A stretch of DNA of 64,000 bases from Streptomyces sp. NBC_00569. Its GTDB lineage: Bacteria; Actinomycetota; Actinomycetes; Streptomycetales; Streptomycetaceae. Positions 17,721-25,848 of the stretch are shown here, one piece after another. Both the position numbers and the translations under genes were made by a program. Positions within the stretch are counted from its first letter, which is position 1, and each line of letters opens with the position of its first letter. The notes below the pieces were generated by a model, which saw only the letters and a program-made list of their open reading frames with translations, had not been told where the DNA came from and did not search any database. The stretch spans positions 9,603,001 to 9,667,000 of the forward strand of contig NZ_CP107783.1 in assembly GCF_036345255.1 (NCBI RefSeq). The letters run 5' to 3'.

Positions 17721-18455
17721 ATGACGACTTCGCAGAAGACTGCTCTGATCACCGGCGCGAACAAGGGCATCGGCAAGGAAACGGCGCGCAGGCTCGCAGC
17801 CCTCGGCATCACCGTGCTGATCGGCGCCCGCAACGCCGAGCGCGGCGAGGCGGCGGCCGAGGAGCTTCGCGCCGACGGCGCCGACGTACGGTTCGTACCG
17901 CTGGACGTCACCGACGAGATCTCGGTCCAGGCCGCCGCCCAGCACATCGACGCCACGTTCGGCCGCCTCGACATCCTCGTCAACAACGCCGCGATCGCCG
18001 CCGGACCGCAAAAACCGAGTGAAACCCCAGCCGCCACCGTCCGGCAGGTCTACGAGACCAACGTGTTCGGCGTCATCGCGGTGACCCACGCCATGCTCCC
18101 CCTGCTCCGCCGCTCCGCCGCCGCACGCATCGTCAACATGTCCAGCGAACTCGGATCCCTCACCCACCTGGCCGACCCGGGAAGCCCGTGGTCCGCCTAC
18201 TCCTCGATTCTCCTCCCTTACTGCACATCGAAGAGCGCGCTGAACGCGATCACCGTGCTCTACGCCAATGAACTGCGCGCCGAAGGGATCCGGGTCAGCG
18301 CGGTGAGTCCCGGCTACTGCGCGACCGACCTCAACCGCCACACCGGGATACGCACGGCGGAGGCGGGCGCGGCCGTGGCGGTTGACCTGGCGACTGCGGG
18401 CGAGGACGGCCCGACGGGCGCCTTTCTGGCCGAGGACGGGCCGATTCCCTGGTGA
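17721..18455 (+). CDS. SDR family NAD(P)-dependent oxidoreductase
   Basis: This is a 244-residue classical short-chain dehydrogenase/reductase. The cofactor loop is TGANKGIGKETARRLA (TGxxxGxG), followed by NNAA at about residue 87, the catalytic serine region IVNMSSELGS and the YxxxK motif as YCTSK. VSAVSPGYCATDLNRHTG and a C-terminal LAEDGPIPW resemble carbonyl reductase-like SDRs of Streptomyces. The basic residue in the TGANKGIG loop and an early Arg (ARNAER) point to NADP(H). Its divergent LysR neighbour is the likely regulator. Confidence 0.9.
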   Translation: MTTSQKTALITGANKGIGKETARRLAALGITVLIGARNAERGEAAAEELRADGADVRFVPLDVTDEISVQAAAQHIDATFGRLDILVNNAAIAAGPQKPSETPAATVRQVYETNVFGVIAVTHAMLPLLRRSAAARIVNMSSELGSLTHLADPGSPWSAYSSILLPYCTSKSALNAITVLYANELRAEGIRVSAVSPGYCATDLNRHTGIRTAEAGAAVAVDLATAGEDGPTGAFLAEDGPIPW

Positions 18456-18641
18456 GACCATGCCGCGCCGTCTCCGCCCGAAGCCTGCCGGGGTGTTCTC
18501 AACCTCCGCCGTGACGATCACTGGCCTCTTGTGTGGCGCCCATCCCCATGGGGTTTACTGGTAGTTGGTGGGCGCACAGGCCAAGACGGGCACGAGGTGA
18601 TCACTCATCTCGCGGAGTCAGGTCAAGGGCTGGGCCGCGGG

Positions 18642-19053
18642 TCAGCCGGTGATTTCCATCGCGGTTGTGTGCTCGTCGTGTTCACGCGACATGCGCATGA
18701 CGGAGGCGGGTGAGGGGTGCCGGCCTTTCTTCGTGCCGGTGGTGATGACGAGGCGTGTGGCGATGTCGCGCAGGCTCATCTCCTGTTCGCGCAGGTGGAG
18801 GGCCATGGACAGCATCGACTCGTCGGTGACGCCCGCGCCACCGGTCGTCTCGCTTGCGGACGAACTCGTGGCCCTCCAGGGTGCGGTCGCGGATGTACTC
18901 GCGCTCCATGCCCGACATCGCGGCCAGCGCCGTGAACACGATCCCGGACGGGTCGTGCGAACCCTTGAGTTCGCCTGCGAGGAACTCCAGCCCGGCACCG
19001 CCCGCCTTCACAACCTCGCCCTTGCGGCCAACTCCCGCCCCATACGGGCCCAT
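18642..19053 (-). pseudogene. Serine recombinase remnant, C-terminal part, frameshifted
   Basis: Two frames together give a recombinase fragment. The upstream frame (about 19030-18860) reads GLEFLAGELKGSHDPSGIVF and AAMSGMEREYIRDRTLEGHE, the long-helix part of the resolvase fold. The downstream frame (about 18860-18642) reads TDESMLSMALHLREQEMSLR, DIATRLVITTG and KKGRHPSPASVMRM, a C-terminal helix-turn-helix. The catalytic N-terminus is absent. The KKGRHP-coding stretch is shared with the remnant at 16.2-16.6 kb. Dead gene. Confidence 0.65.
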
Positions 19054-19107
19054 CTGCGACGAAGGCCAGAGGGAGACGGCTCCCCACCCTGCCGTCTCGG
19101 AGGATTC

Positions 19108-19533
19108 TCAGTCGAGACAGAACTCGTTGCCCTCGATGTCCTGCATGACGATGCACGAGTCGTTCTCGTCAAGCAACAGCTGCACGCGTACCGCGCCGAG
19201 CGGGACCAGGCGTGCGCACTCGGCCTCGAGTGCGGCGAGGCGCTCTTCCCCCACGAGTCCGGTGCCGACCCGCACGTCGAGATGCACCCGATTCTTGACG
19301 ACCTTGCCCTCGGGAACCCGCTGAAAGAACAGTCGCGGGCCCACACCTGACGGGTCGCTGCAGGCGCACCATGAACCCTGATCCTCAGGCGGCCGCGAGC
19401 GATCGAAATCGTCCCAGGTGTCGAACCCCTTCGGCGGCGACACGACGTACCCCAACACCTCGCACCAGAACCGAGCGACGCGCTCAGGTTCTGCGCAGTC
19501 GAAGGTGACTTGGAACTGCCTGATCGATGACAT
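19108..19533 (-). CDS. VOC family (glyoxalase-like) protein
   Basis: This 141-residue protein begins SSIRQFQVTFDCAEPERVAR and ends QDIEGNEFCLD, the hallmarks of the same VOC subgroup as the gene at 13304-13759. FFQRVPEGKVVKNRVHLDVR supplies the central strand with the metal-ligand histidine, and NEFCLD the glutamate. A two-module glyoxalase fold of this size usually acts as a dimer. Substrate unknown; binding of a small toxic or antibiotic molecule is possible but not shown. It is divergent from the gene at 19631, with about 100 bp between them. Confidence 0.82.
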   Translation of the reverse strand: MSSIRQFQVTFDCAEPERVARFWCEVLGYVVSPPKGFDTWDDFDRSRPPEDQGSWCACSDPSGVGPRLFFQRVPEGKVVKNRVHLDVRVGTGLVGEERLAALEAECARLVPLGAVRVQLLLDENDSCIVMQDIEGNEFCLD

Positions 19534-19630
19534 CGGCGCACCATAGCAGGGGGACTGTGCTGCTCATCTCCCTTTAGTGCAGGCGAAAACCGTTCGCCGG
19601 TCCGGGCCGGACGCGTCATGATCAGCACTC

Positions 19631-20344
19631 GTGACCACGCCGAAGCAGCTCCTGATCGCGGCCGCCGCCCGCAACAACGCCGAGTGGTGTGCAGCGATGG
19701 GCCGATCGCACGGCATGGCCGGCGAGTTCGCACCCCAAGCATGGGCCGCTCCGGCTCGCACGCCGCTCTACTACCCCGACGCGGTGACACTGGTGCCGAG
19801 TGCCGACCCGGGCGCGCTGGTGGCCCGGATCGACACCGTGGCACCCGGCGCCTCCGTCAAGGACAGTTTCGCCGACCTCGACTTGACCGAGGCCGGCTTT
19901 GAGGTGCTGTTCGAGGCGCAGTGGATACACCGCCCAGCGAGTGCCCCCGTGCTCACTCCGGACCTTGACTGGCACGTGGTGGGCGCCCCGGACACGCTGC
20001 GTACGTGGGCCCTCGCCTGGGACGACGGAGACGGCGATGCGGACCTCTTCCGGCCCGAACTGCTCGACGACCCGGCGGTCTTCGTGCTCGCCGGGCAGTC
20101 CGCCGGCGGCCGAGTGGTCGCCGGGGCGGTGGCCAGCCGCAGCGGCCACGTCGTCGGAATCTCCAACGTCTTCGCGCGGGACGGCGGCCCTGACAGAGCC
20201 TGGCCGGTCGTGCTGGGCGCCGTGCACCGGCTGTTCCCCACCCTCCCCGTAGTCGGCTACGAGCAGGGCGACGACCTGGCGGCCGCCGTCCGCCATGGCT
20301 TCGAGCCCGTGGGCCCGCTGCGGATCTGGCAGCACAGCTCCTAG
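19631..20344 (+). CDS. GNAT-like protein of unknown substrate
   Basis: This 237-residue protein starts at GTG 19631. The N-terminal half (AAARNNAEWCAAMGRSHGM) and the C-terminal half with GRVVAGAVASRSGHVVGISN and LPVVGYEQGDDLAAAVRHGF plus EPVGPLRIW match GNAT-like proteins of Streptomyces, in which the last motif is the typical strand 6-7 of the acetyltransferase fold. The acetyl-CoA pyrophosphate loop (Q/RxxGxG/A) is not obvious, so the protein may be degenerate or non-catalytic. No partner genes suggest a target. Confidence 0.6.
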   Translation: MTTPKQLLIAAAARNNAEWCAAMGRSHGMAGEFAPQAWAAPARTPLYYPDAVTLVPSADPGALVARIDTVAPGASVKDSFADLDLTEAGFEVLFEAQWIHRPASAPVLTPDLDWHVVGAPDTLRTWALAWDDGDGDADLFRPELLDDPAVFVLAGQSAGGRVVAGAVASRSGHVVGISNVFARDGGPDRAWPVVLGAVHRLFPTLPVVGYEQGDDLAAAVRHGFEPVGPLRIWQHSS

Positions 20345-20536
20345 ACGTACCGGCTCCGCGACAGCCCGCGCCCCTCCTTTCGCAATCCCCACGGGGACGT
20401 GTGGGCGGAGCTGTCGGCGCACAGGCGGCGATCGGATGCACACGGCCGATCACCATCCGGGCTTGACTCTGACGCCGCTGGAGACTTGACCATCGCACCG
20501 TGAGCGACAGGTGGACTCTTATCGGAGGTGCAAGGC

Positions 20537-21562
20537 ATGCGAGGCAAAGGCATCCACTACGACACCGGCACCTTTCCCAACGGCGATACCTCCCGCCCGC
20601 TCTTCGACGCCGACGCCGTCGCGCGGGACATGCAGGTCATCGCGGAGGACCTGCACTGCACCGCGATCCGCATCACGGGCGGCGACCCGGACCGGATCGA
20701 GACCACCGCACGACATGCCGCGGCTGTCGGTCTGGAGGTCTGGTTCTCGCCGTTCCCCTGCGAGATGACCGACGAACAGATGCTTCCGTACTTCGCCGAC
20801 TGCGCAGAGCGAGCCGAACGACTGCGACACGACGGCGCTGCCGTCGTTCTGGTCACCGGCTGCGAACTGAGCCTGTTCGCCCGCGGGTACCTGCCCGGCG
20901 ACACCTTCAACGACCGCATCCCGGTCCTGGCCGGCCCCGACCGCGAAGCCGCGCTCCGGCCTCTCCCTAACAAGGTCAACGCCTTGCTCGGTGACGTCGT
21001 CCGTACCGTCCGGCCCCTCTTCGCCGGCCCGATCAGCTACGCCTCGTGCCCCTTGGACGGCGTGGACTGGAGCCCCTTCGACATCGTCGGTCTGGATGCC
21101 TTCCGGGGCCTGCGCAACGCCGCGACCTACCGTGACGACCTGCGCAAGGAGTTCGCCCACGGCAAGCCGGTCGCCATCATGGAGGTCGGCTGCTGCACCT
21201 TCCGCGGGGCGGGCGACTACGGCGGCGCGGGCTGGTACGTGGCCATGGAGCCGGACGGTGTCACCCCCAAGCCGGACCTGGTGCGCGACGAGGGCGAGCA
21301 GGTCCGCTATCTCGACGACCTCATGCCCGTATTCGAAGAGGAAGGCGTCGACTCCGTCTTCTGGTTCAGCTTCGCCGGCTACGGCACCCCCCACCGTCTG
21401 TCCGGACCCGACCCCGACCTCGCTTCCTACGGCATCGTGAAGATCCTCGACGAGCACAGCGACTACCCCGCGGACGCGCGGACCTACCCGGACACGCCCT
21501 GGGAACCCAAGAAGGCGTTCCACGCCCTCGCCAACCGCTACCAGGCTCCGAAGCAGCAGTGA
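20537..21562 (+). CDS. TIM-barrel protein, often annotated abortive infection protein
   Basis: This 341-residue protein resembles a glycoside-hydrolase-like (beta/alpha)8 barrel. Visible barrel strands include AIRITGGDPD, LEVWFSPFP, AAVVLVTGCELSLFA, DIVGLDAF and KPVAIMEVGCCTFRGAGDYGG. The acids in TGCELSLF and IMEVGCC sit at strand ends where barrel hydrolases hold their catalytic pair, so hydrolase activity is an inference. Streptomyces relatives carry the product name abortive infection protein, for which I see no direct basis. GGAGG at 20524-20528 is 8 nt before ATG 20537; the slightly longer GTG frame would begin inside that ribosome site. Confidence 0.7.
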   Translation: MRGKGIHYDTGTFPNGDTSRPLFDADAVARDMQVIAEDLHCTAIRITGGDPDRIETTARHAAAVGLEVWFSPFPCEMTDEQMLPYFADCAERAERLRHDGAAVVLVTGCELSLFARGYLPGDTFNDRIPVLAGPDREAALRPLPNKVNALLGDVVRTVRPLFAGPISYASCPLDGVDWSPFDIVGLDAFRGLRNAATYRDDLRKEFAHGKPVAIMEVGCCTFRGAGDYGGAGWYVAMEPDGVTPKPDLVRDEGEQVRYLDDLMPVFEEEGVDSVFWFSFAGYGTPHRLSGPDPDLASYGIVKILDEHSDYPADARTYPDTPWEPKKAFHALANRYQAPKQQ

Positions 21563-21618
21563 GCCTCCGTTTCGCCCGCCCCGTCCGGCGGCAGATCGCA
21601 GGACTCAAGACTGTGTCT

Positions 21619-21729
21619 CTAGTAGGGCACTGTGGTGCACCAGGTCTCCGCCCAGGCAGAGGCTCCGTACTTGTTGGCCGCGCGTACCGAAAGGCAGATC
21701 TCGTCACCGGAGTACGGCCCAGTGATCGT
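21619..21729 (-). pseudogene. C-terminal fibronectin-III-like fragment
   Basis: A minus-strand frame that ends at 21619 reads GDEICLSVRAANKYGASAWA then ETWCTTVPY, the last strands of an Fn3-type domain. It is cut off directly at the right end of the TnpB element (near 21726), so the rest of the gene was lost or separated by the insertion. Confidence 0.5.
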
Positions 21730-21730
21730 T

Positions 21731-21789
21731 TGACTTGCTCCTCGGGCTGAAGCCCGAGGATTCTGGCCTTCCCTGATGTTGCTGCGCCG
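21731..21789 (-). ncRNA. Element right end / omega-RNA 3' scaffold
   Basis: A 9-bp stem (21740-21748 with 21751-21759) lies 30 bp after the tnpB stop and just before the element edge. It is the expected last hairpin of the guide RNA that TnpB uses. RNA boundaries are inferred from the family. Confidence 0.45.
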
Positions 21790-23022
21790 CTAGGCGACGC
21801 GGGCGACATCGGGGAGTCCGTGGCTTCCTGTTTCGCTGCGCTGTGCCACGACCGGGGCCGTGGTCTTATCTGCGCTCCGCAGGCTGTGACCACCAAGTCC
21901 GGCGGCCTTTTTCACGTTGATCGCGGCGTTGATGTCCCGGTCGTGCACCGTGTGGCAGCCGGGGCAGGTCCACTCGCGGATGTGCAGGGGCTTGGGGCCG
22001 TCGATGCGGTCGCAGACGTGACAGGTCTGAGAGGTCGGCACAAACCGTCCGATCTTGATCAGCGTGCGTCCGTACCGCTGCGCCTTGTAATGGAGCATGG
22101 TCACGAACTGGGACCAGCCCGCATCGTGCACGCTCTTGGCCATCCGGGTGCGCGCCAGTGTCCTGACCGCCAGATCCTCCACACCGATCGCTTGATTCTC
22201 GCGGATCAGCTGCGTGGAGAGCTGGTGGTGGAACTCGCGGCGCGCATCGGCCACGGCCGCATGGGCGCGGGCCAGCTTGAGACGGACCTTGGCCCGGTTC
22301 CTCGACCCCTTCTGCTTACGTGACAGCTCCCGCTGCGCCTTCTTCAGCTTCTTCTCCGCCCGGCGCAGAAACCGCGGGTTTTCGATCTTTGTGCCGTCGG
22401 AGAGGATCGCGAAGTGCTTCAAGCCCAGGTCGATACCGATCGCCGCATCCGGGCCAGAGGTTTCGAAGCGGGCTTGGTCGGTTTCGGGGTCGGTGTCGAT
22501 GACAAAGCTGGCGAAGTACCGCTCGGCACTGTCCTTGATGACCGTGACCGACGAGGGCACCGTGGGCAGGGTGCGCGACCACCGCACCTTCACCTCACCG
22601 ACCTTGGGGAGCAGAAGGTGTCCCGCACCGGTGAGTTTCCAGCGGGCGTTCGCGGTGAACCGGATCGCCTGGCGGGTGTCCTTGCGGGACTTGAAGGACG
22701 GCTCCCCGAGCCTGGGGCCCTTGCGTTCACCCTTGAGGGAGGCGAAGAAGTTGCTGTACGCACTCTCCGCGTCGCGCAGGGACTGCTGCAGCACCACCGC
22801 GGAGACCTCGCCGAGCCAGGCCCGCTCTGGGGTCTTCTTCGCCTCGGTGATCAACCGGCGGGACAGTTCGCCGGCCCTGGGGAAGGGCAGCTTGTTCTCG
22901 CGGGCGGTGCGCCGGGCGCGTACCGCGTCGTTGTAGACGACGCGGGCACAGCCGAACGCCCGTCCCAGAGCGGCCTGTTGGCCGCGGGTCGGGTACAAGC
23001 GAAAGCTGTACCTCAGCTGCAT
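21790..23022 (-). CDS. tnpB: TnpB, RNA-guided nuclease of IS605 family, intact
   Basis: This 410-residue protein has a complete TnpB layout. The N-terminal part is MQLRYSFRLYPTRGQQAALG. The RuvC-like nuclease acids are D198 (GIDLGLKHF), E282 (GVEDLAVRTL) and D363 (DRDINAAIN). The zinc ribbon is C334/C337 and C353/C356. Length and motifs are normal, so it is probably active. TnpB cuts DNA matched by a guide RNA made from the element's right end, which favours retention of the element. Its sequence differs clearly from the broken copy at 8.5 kb, so the two elements arrived independently. It separates an Fn3 tail from a truncated kinase. Confidence 0.92.
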   Translation of the reverse strand: MQLRYSFRLYPTRGQQAALGRAFGCARVVYNDAVRARRTARENKLPFPRAGELSRRLITEAKKTPERAWLGEVSAVVLQQSLRDAESAYSNFFASLKGERKGPRLGEPSFKSRKDTRQAIRFTANARWKLTGAGHLLLPKVGEVKVRWSRTLPTVPSSVTVIKDSAERYFASFVIDTDPETDQARFETSGPDAAIGIDLGLKHFAILSDGTKIENPRFLRRAEKKLKKAQRELSRKQKGSRNRAKVRLKLARAHAAVADARREFHHQLSTQLIRENQAIGVEDLAVRTLARTRMAKSVHDAGWSQFVTMLHYKAQRYGRTLIKIGRFVPTSQTCHVCDRIDGPKPLHIREWTCPGCHTVHDRDINAAINVKKAAGLGGHSLRSADKTTAPVVAQRSETGSHGLPDVARVA

Positions 23023-23217
23023 GAACGGAAACCATACCGGCGCGGTGATGCCCAGCGGAGAGAAGATCCATACTGATCACCGACGCCTTCTTATGATCAC
23101 GCGTGCGCCGACGCCGAGCAGGGCAATGCCCTTCCCCGATCTCACGCGTTCACCTGTGCTCCAGGCCCTGTCCAGCCCCGCCGGAAGGCAACCACACCGC
23201 TTCGCGGCAGCCCTCAC

Positions 23218-23589
23218 CTACGACGCGTTGGTCCGCTCCGCGGCCCACAACACTGCGCCGCTCCGCCACCCCATAATTCGCTTCACCCCCGCCGTAGCGC
23301 CGGAGCACTGCGAATGAAGCCGGTAGCGCTCCCCGACGCGCTGCGCCGCGTCGATCTCCCGCCGGAACCGTGCGCGAAACCGCTCGTCGGACACATGCTC
23401 TTCGTGCACCACTTTCACGGCGACCGTGCGCCCGCTCTCGGAACGGGCGAGGAAGACCCGCCCCATGCCGCCCGCACCGAGCCGACCGAGCAGGAGGAAC
23501 GGCCCGATACGCACCGGGTCGAAGGCCGCGAGGGGTTTGATGCCCCCATCGGCCGAGTCGACCTGCTCGTCCCTGTTGGTGCTGCTCAT
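23218..23589 (-). pseudogene. Ser/Thr protein kinase, N-terminal fragment
   Basis: The frame starts at ATG 23589 and reads FDPVRIGPFLLLGRLGAGGM then GRVFLARSESGRTVAVKVVH: the P-loop GxGxxG and the ATP-binding lysine of PknB-type kinases. ARFRREIDAAQRVGE (helix C) follows. Homology then stops at about residue 77 and an unrelated tail runs to the stop. The catalytic HRD/DFG parts are missing, so it cannot be active. The break lies about 230 bp from the left end of the TnpB element; deletion next to the insertion is the simplest cause. Confidence 0.75.
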
Positions 23590-23622
23590 CGCGATCCGGC
23601 TCCCAGCTCTCGTGCCTGGCAA

Positions 23623-24015
23623 TGGGTGTAACTCACGTGAGAATAAAGGTTGTTGATGTACCTGTTGCAGGCGAGGACGCGCCGTGCGACCGGCACGGTT
23701 CTCGTGCGTACGAGATCCCGAGCTCTGGCCACGGATGTCGGAGGGCGGCGATGGAACAGTTGCGGATACGTCGCGGCACCGACGATGTGTGGCCGGAACT
23801 GATGCGGACAGGTGGGGACGGTCGGCGCATCACCGTAGATCGGTGCCCTGGCCGGCAGCTGATTTCACCTTGGACGTCAGCGCTGCGGAGGCCGTGGACT
23901 TCGTGGCGCTGACGCTCGCTCACCTGGGCGCGTTGTGGGGTGGTCGCTCTTCGGTGGCGGTGGCTCCCGGTCGCAACGATGCGCTGTCGGTGAAGACGGG
24001 GGCAGTCGGGGACGG
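23623..24015. other. Gene-free or decayed stretch
   Basis: About 390 bp between the kinase fragment and the transposase remnant. A plus-strand frame contains FTLDVSAAEAVDFVALTLAH, which reads like protein but has no start or match. I treat it as debris. Confidence 0.3.
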
Positions 24016-24303
24016 CTACGCCCCCTTCGTGTGCACCGGACTCCGGTCGGCGGCGACAGGCACCGTTGCGGGGGGCGGCGGATCAGGTAGTACGCCAAGG
24101 CGCTCCAGGACGGACGGCGGGGCATCGCTGATCCACTTGCCCACCGTCAGCAGGCAGGTCGTTCCGGCCGGAACCGCGCACGCGGTCAGCGCGCGCACGA
24201 CGGCCAGAGCGTGATGTTTGCTGCGCGGATCGCGAGGGGCCGGGCACCTCGGCCGGTCTCTCCAGCAGGTGTGGGACCTTCTCGGGCACGCATCCCAGGG
24301 TGC
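24016..24303 (-). pseudogene. ISAs1-type transposase N-terminal remnant
   Basis: Two minus frames combine to the start of an ISAs1-family DDE transposase. VPEKVPHLLERPAEVPGP (frame 1) corresponds to the usual LxxVPDPR region. HALAVVRALTACAVPAGTTC then LLTVGKWISDAPPSVLERLG (frame 2) is the hydrophobic N-terminal block. The catalytic DDE domain is missing. A degraded fragment only. Confidence 0.55.
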
Positions 24304-24491
24304 TCGCGGAGCTGGCCGAAGGCAGGCGGCATCGGCGCGCTGATGCGCAGGCCGGCACGGTCTTCCATCCGGATGACGGGCCACCTGGAACTCCATGATC
24401 TTGGAAGCCCGTGCCTGTCACGTTCCCGACCGAGTCGAGCTGTCCGATCGTCACGCGGGTGACTACGGCGTAACCCTGACCGTCCCCCCAT

Positions 24492-24536
24492 GACGAAACC
24501 CCCGCCCTTCCGCGCTGGAAGGACGGGGGTTTCGTC
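24492..24536. terminator. Strong bidirectional terminator
   Basis: Twenty-base arms (24492-24511 and 24517-24536) with one mismatch enclose a 5-nt loop. The stem has A-runs and T-runs at its foot (GACGAAAC ... GTTTCGTC), so it works on either strand. Confidence 0.85.
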
Positions 24537-24712
24537 GTGGAGGCGTTCGCAGGTCGCGATCGCCGACCAGGACGGTCCGGTGCAGGCCGACCGCTGTCCG
24601 CGAACGAGGCAGGGGCGGAGCTGCGTGTGGTCGGCGAGCCACGTCCATGCGGCCCAAGTGCCGTGCAACGGGCCGGTGGCGCCAGGCGTTTCCGTGCCCG
24701 CCCCCGCGCACG

Positions 24713-24934
24713 TCATCCGCTCGCGGCGTCCTCCGTCTCCCAGCGCAGCAGGTCGCCCGGCTGGCACTTGAGGACCTCGCAGAGCGCGGCGAGCGTCGCG
24801 AAGCGCACCGCCTTGGCGCGGCCGTTCTTGAGTACCGCCAGGTTGGCGGGCGTGATCCCTACGCGCTCCGCGAGCTCGCCCACGGACATCTTCCGCTTGG
24901 CCAGCATCACGTCGATGTCGACGGCGATCGGCAT
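24713..24934 (-). CDS. Small XRE-type regulator (YozG family)
   Basis: This 73-residue protein is a single helix-turn-helix domain: MLAKRKMSVGELAERVGITP then ANLAVLKNGRAKAVRFATLA and CEVLKCQPGDLLRWE. This is the compact Cro/CI-like YozG type that accompanies DUF2975 membrane proteins. Its ATG shares one base with the stop of the upstream DUF2975 gene, so the two are translationally coupled. The perfect palindrome at 25458-25474 ahead of the pair is a likely operator for this regulator. Confidence 0.9.
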   Translation of the reverse strand: MPIAVDIDVMLAKRKMSVGELAERVGITPANLAVLKNGRAKAVRFATLAALCEVLKCQPGDLLRWETEDAASG

Positions 24935-25425
24935 CAGATGACCTCGTCCAGTTCGGCCTGCATGTGGGATGCTTCGACGTCGCGAGCGACGGCCTGAGCG
25001 AGCAGCATCCGCAGCACGAGCACGATGAGTGCGACCCCCAGGATGGCCAGGCCGATCCCGCCCATGATGACGGTGACGCCCGGGTCGTCCCGCTGGCCCG
25101 GCGCATTGATGACCGTGACCGCGAACCACATGAGGGCAGCCGCCACGATCGCGCCGATCACGGCATCCACGTACCGGAAGGCGGCGTGGGAGAACACGGT
25201 GCCGCGTCGCACCATCGTCACCAGCCGCCAGACGCAGACCAGGGCGACCTGGGCCGACACCATGCCCAGGATCGTGATCAGGCGCAGCGGCGTGAGCGGA
25301 ATCGACCCGTCCTCCGGGTCGTTACCGCTCACCAACACCCACACCATCGATACCTGTACGAACACGGTGCCGGTGAGCACCACCGCGAGCACGACGCGCA
25401 ACGCACGCACTGCCAGCTTTCCCAT
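24934..25425 (-). CDS. DUF2975 membrane protein
   Basis: This 163-residue protein has four membrane helices, at about 5-27 (AVRALRVVLAVVLTGTVFVQ), 47-69, 87-107 (VDAVIGAIVAAALMWFAVTV) and 120-142 (GGIGLAILGVALIVLVLRML). This is the DUF2975 pattern. The start ATG 25425 has GGAGGG 6-8 nt upstream; a frame starting at 25440 is longer but lacks that spacing. DUF2975 genes are nearly always followed by a YozG-type XRE gene, as here. Function is unknown; a membrane partner that modulates the small regulator is an inference from the conserved pairing. Confidence 0.88.
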   Translation of the reverse strand: MGKLAVRALRVVLAVVLTGTVFVQVSMVWVLVSGNDPEDGSIPLTPLRLITILGMVSAQVALVCVWRLVTMVRRGTVFSHAAFRYVDAVIGAIVAAALMWFAVTVINAPGQRDDPGVTVIMGGIGLAILGVALIVLVLRMLLAQAVARDVEASHMQAELDEVI

Positions 25426-25457
25426 GACCCATCCCTCCATCGACCTACGATGGGAAT

Positions 25458-25474
25458 CTATCGAATTTCGATAG
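25458..25474. promoter_or_regulatory. Perfect palindromic operator before DUF2975-XRE
   Basis: CTATCGAA-T-TTCGATAG, 8-bp arms around one base, 33 bp upstream of the DUF2975 start. It is AT-rich against the local GC-rich background. The position and symmetry suit binding by a dimeric XRE protein, and autoregulation is the natural reading. Confidence 0.65.
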
Positions 25475-25848
25475 GCTGAGCAAGGGCGGGGTGGTGGATG
25501 GGGGGCTTTGGGTCACGTCGGGATGCTGCCGCACCCTCCCATGGCGTGGCGGTCGCCCGAACTGTCTTGATCTTGCCGAAGTCGACCTCACGTGAGCACG
25601 TATCGGACGGCGTCCGATATGCGTGCTGGTGGGAGCGGTGTGAATAGGCAGGAGCAGCGGCCGCTGAAGCCGAACCGTCGCGCCACTGCTACGCCGAGAC
25701 CCAGACGCTGCTGCCGAACGTGAACCGAGACACGGGGCCCTGGTATCGCGGACTTCAACGAGGGGACCCGCCTGCCCGTCTGGGAGCTGGACCGCCTGCT
25801 CACTGGGCGCCCGGGCCCCGGTGGGGGACGGCGCGTTAATCTCGGGCC
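25475..25848. other. Gene-free stretch between divergent genes
   Basis: About 370 bp separate the DUF2975 promoter from the methyltransferase. No ORF with a start or family match. Apart from the operator at its left edge I see no repeat or stem. Confidence 0.4.

Larger units (their letters stand above)
21726..23100 (-). mobile_element. IS605-type element with tnpB only
   Basis: The unit comprises tnpB (21790-23022) plus flanks. At the 3' side is a strong hairpin, CCTCGGGCT/AGCCCGAGG (21740-21759), followed on the minus strand by AGCAAGTCAA. At the 5' side are two TGATCA copies (23074-23079 and 23094-23099) about 50-75 bp before the start codon. Such elements have no inverted repeats or target duplication, so exact ends are uncertain. 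No tnpA is present, so it would need TnpA in trans. Confidence 0.6.

Noticed and set aside
16153..24303. Prophage or integrative element
   Set aside because: Only dead recombinase and transposase pieces are present, with no integrase, structural, replication or transfer genes and no visible attachment-site pair.
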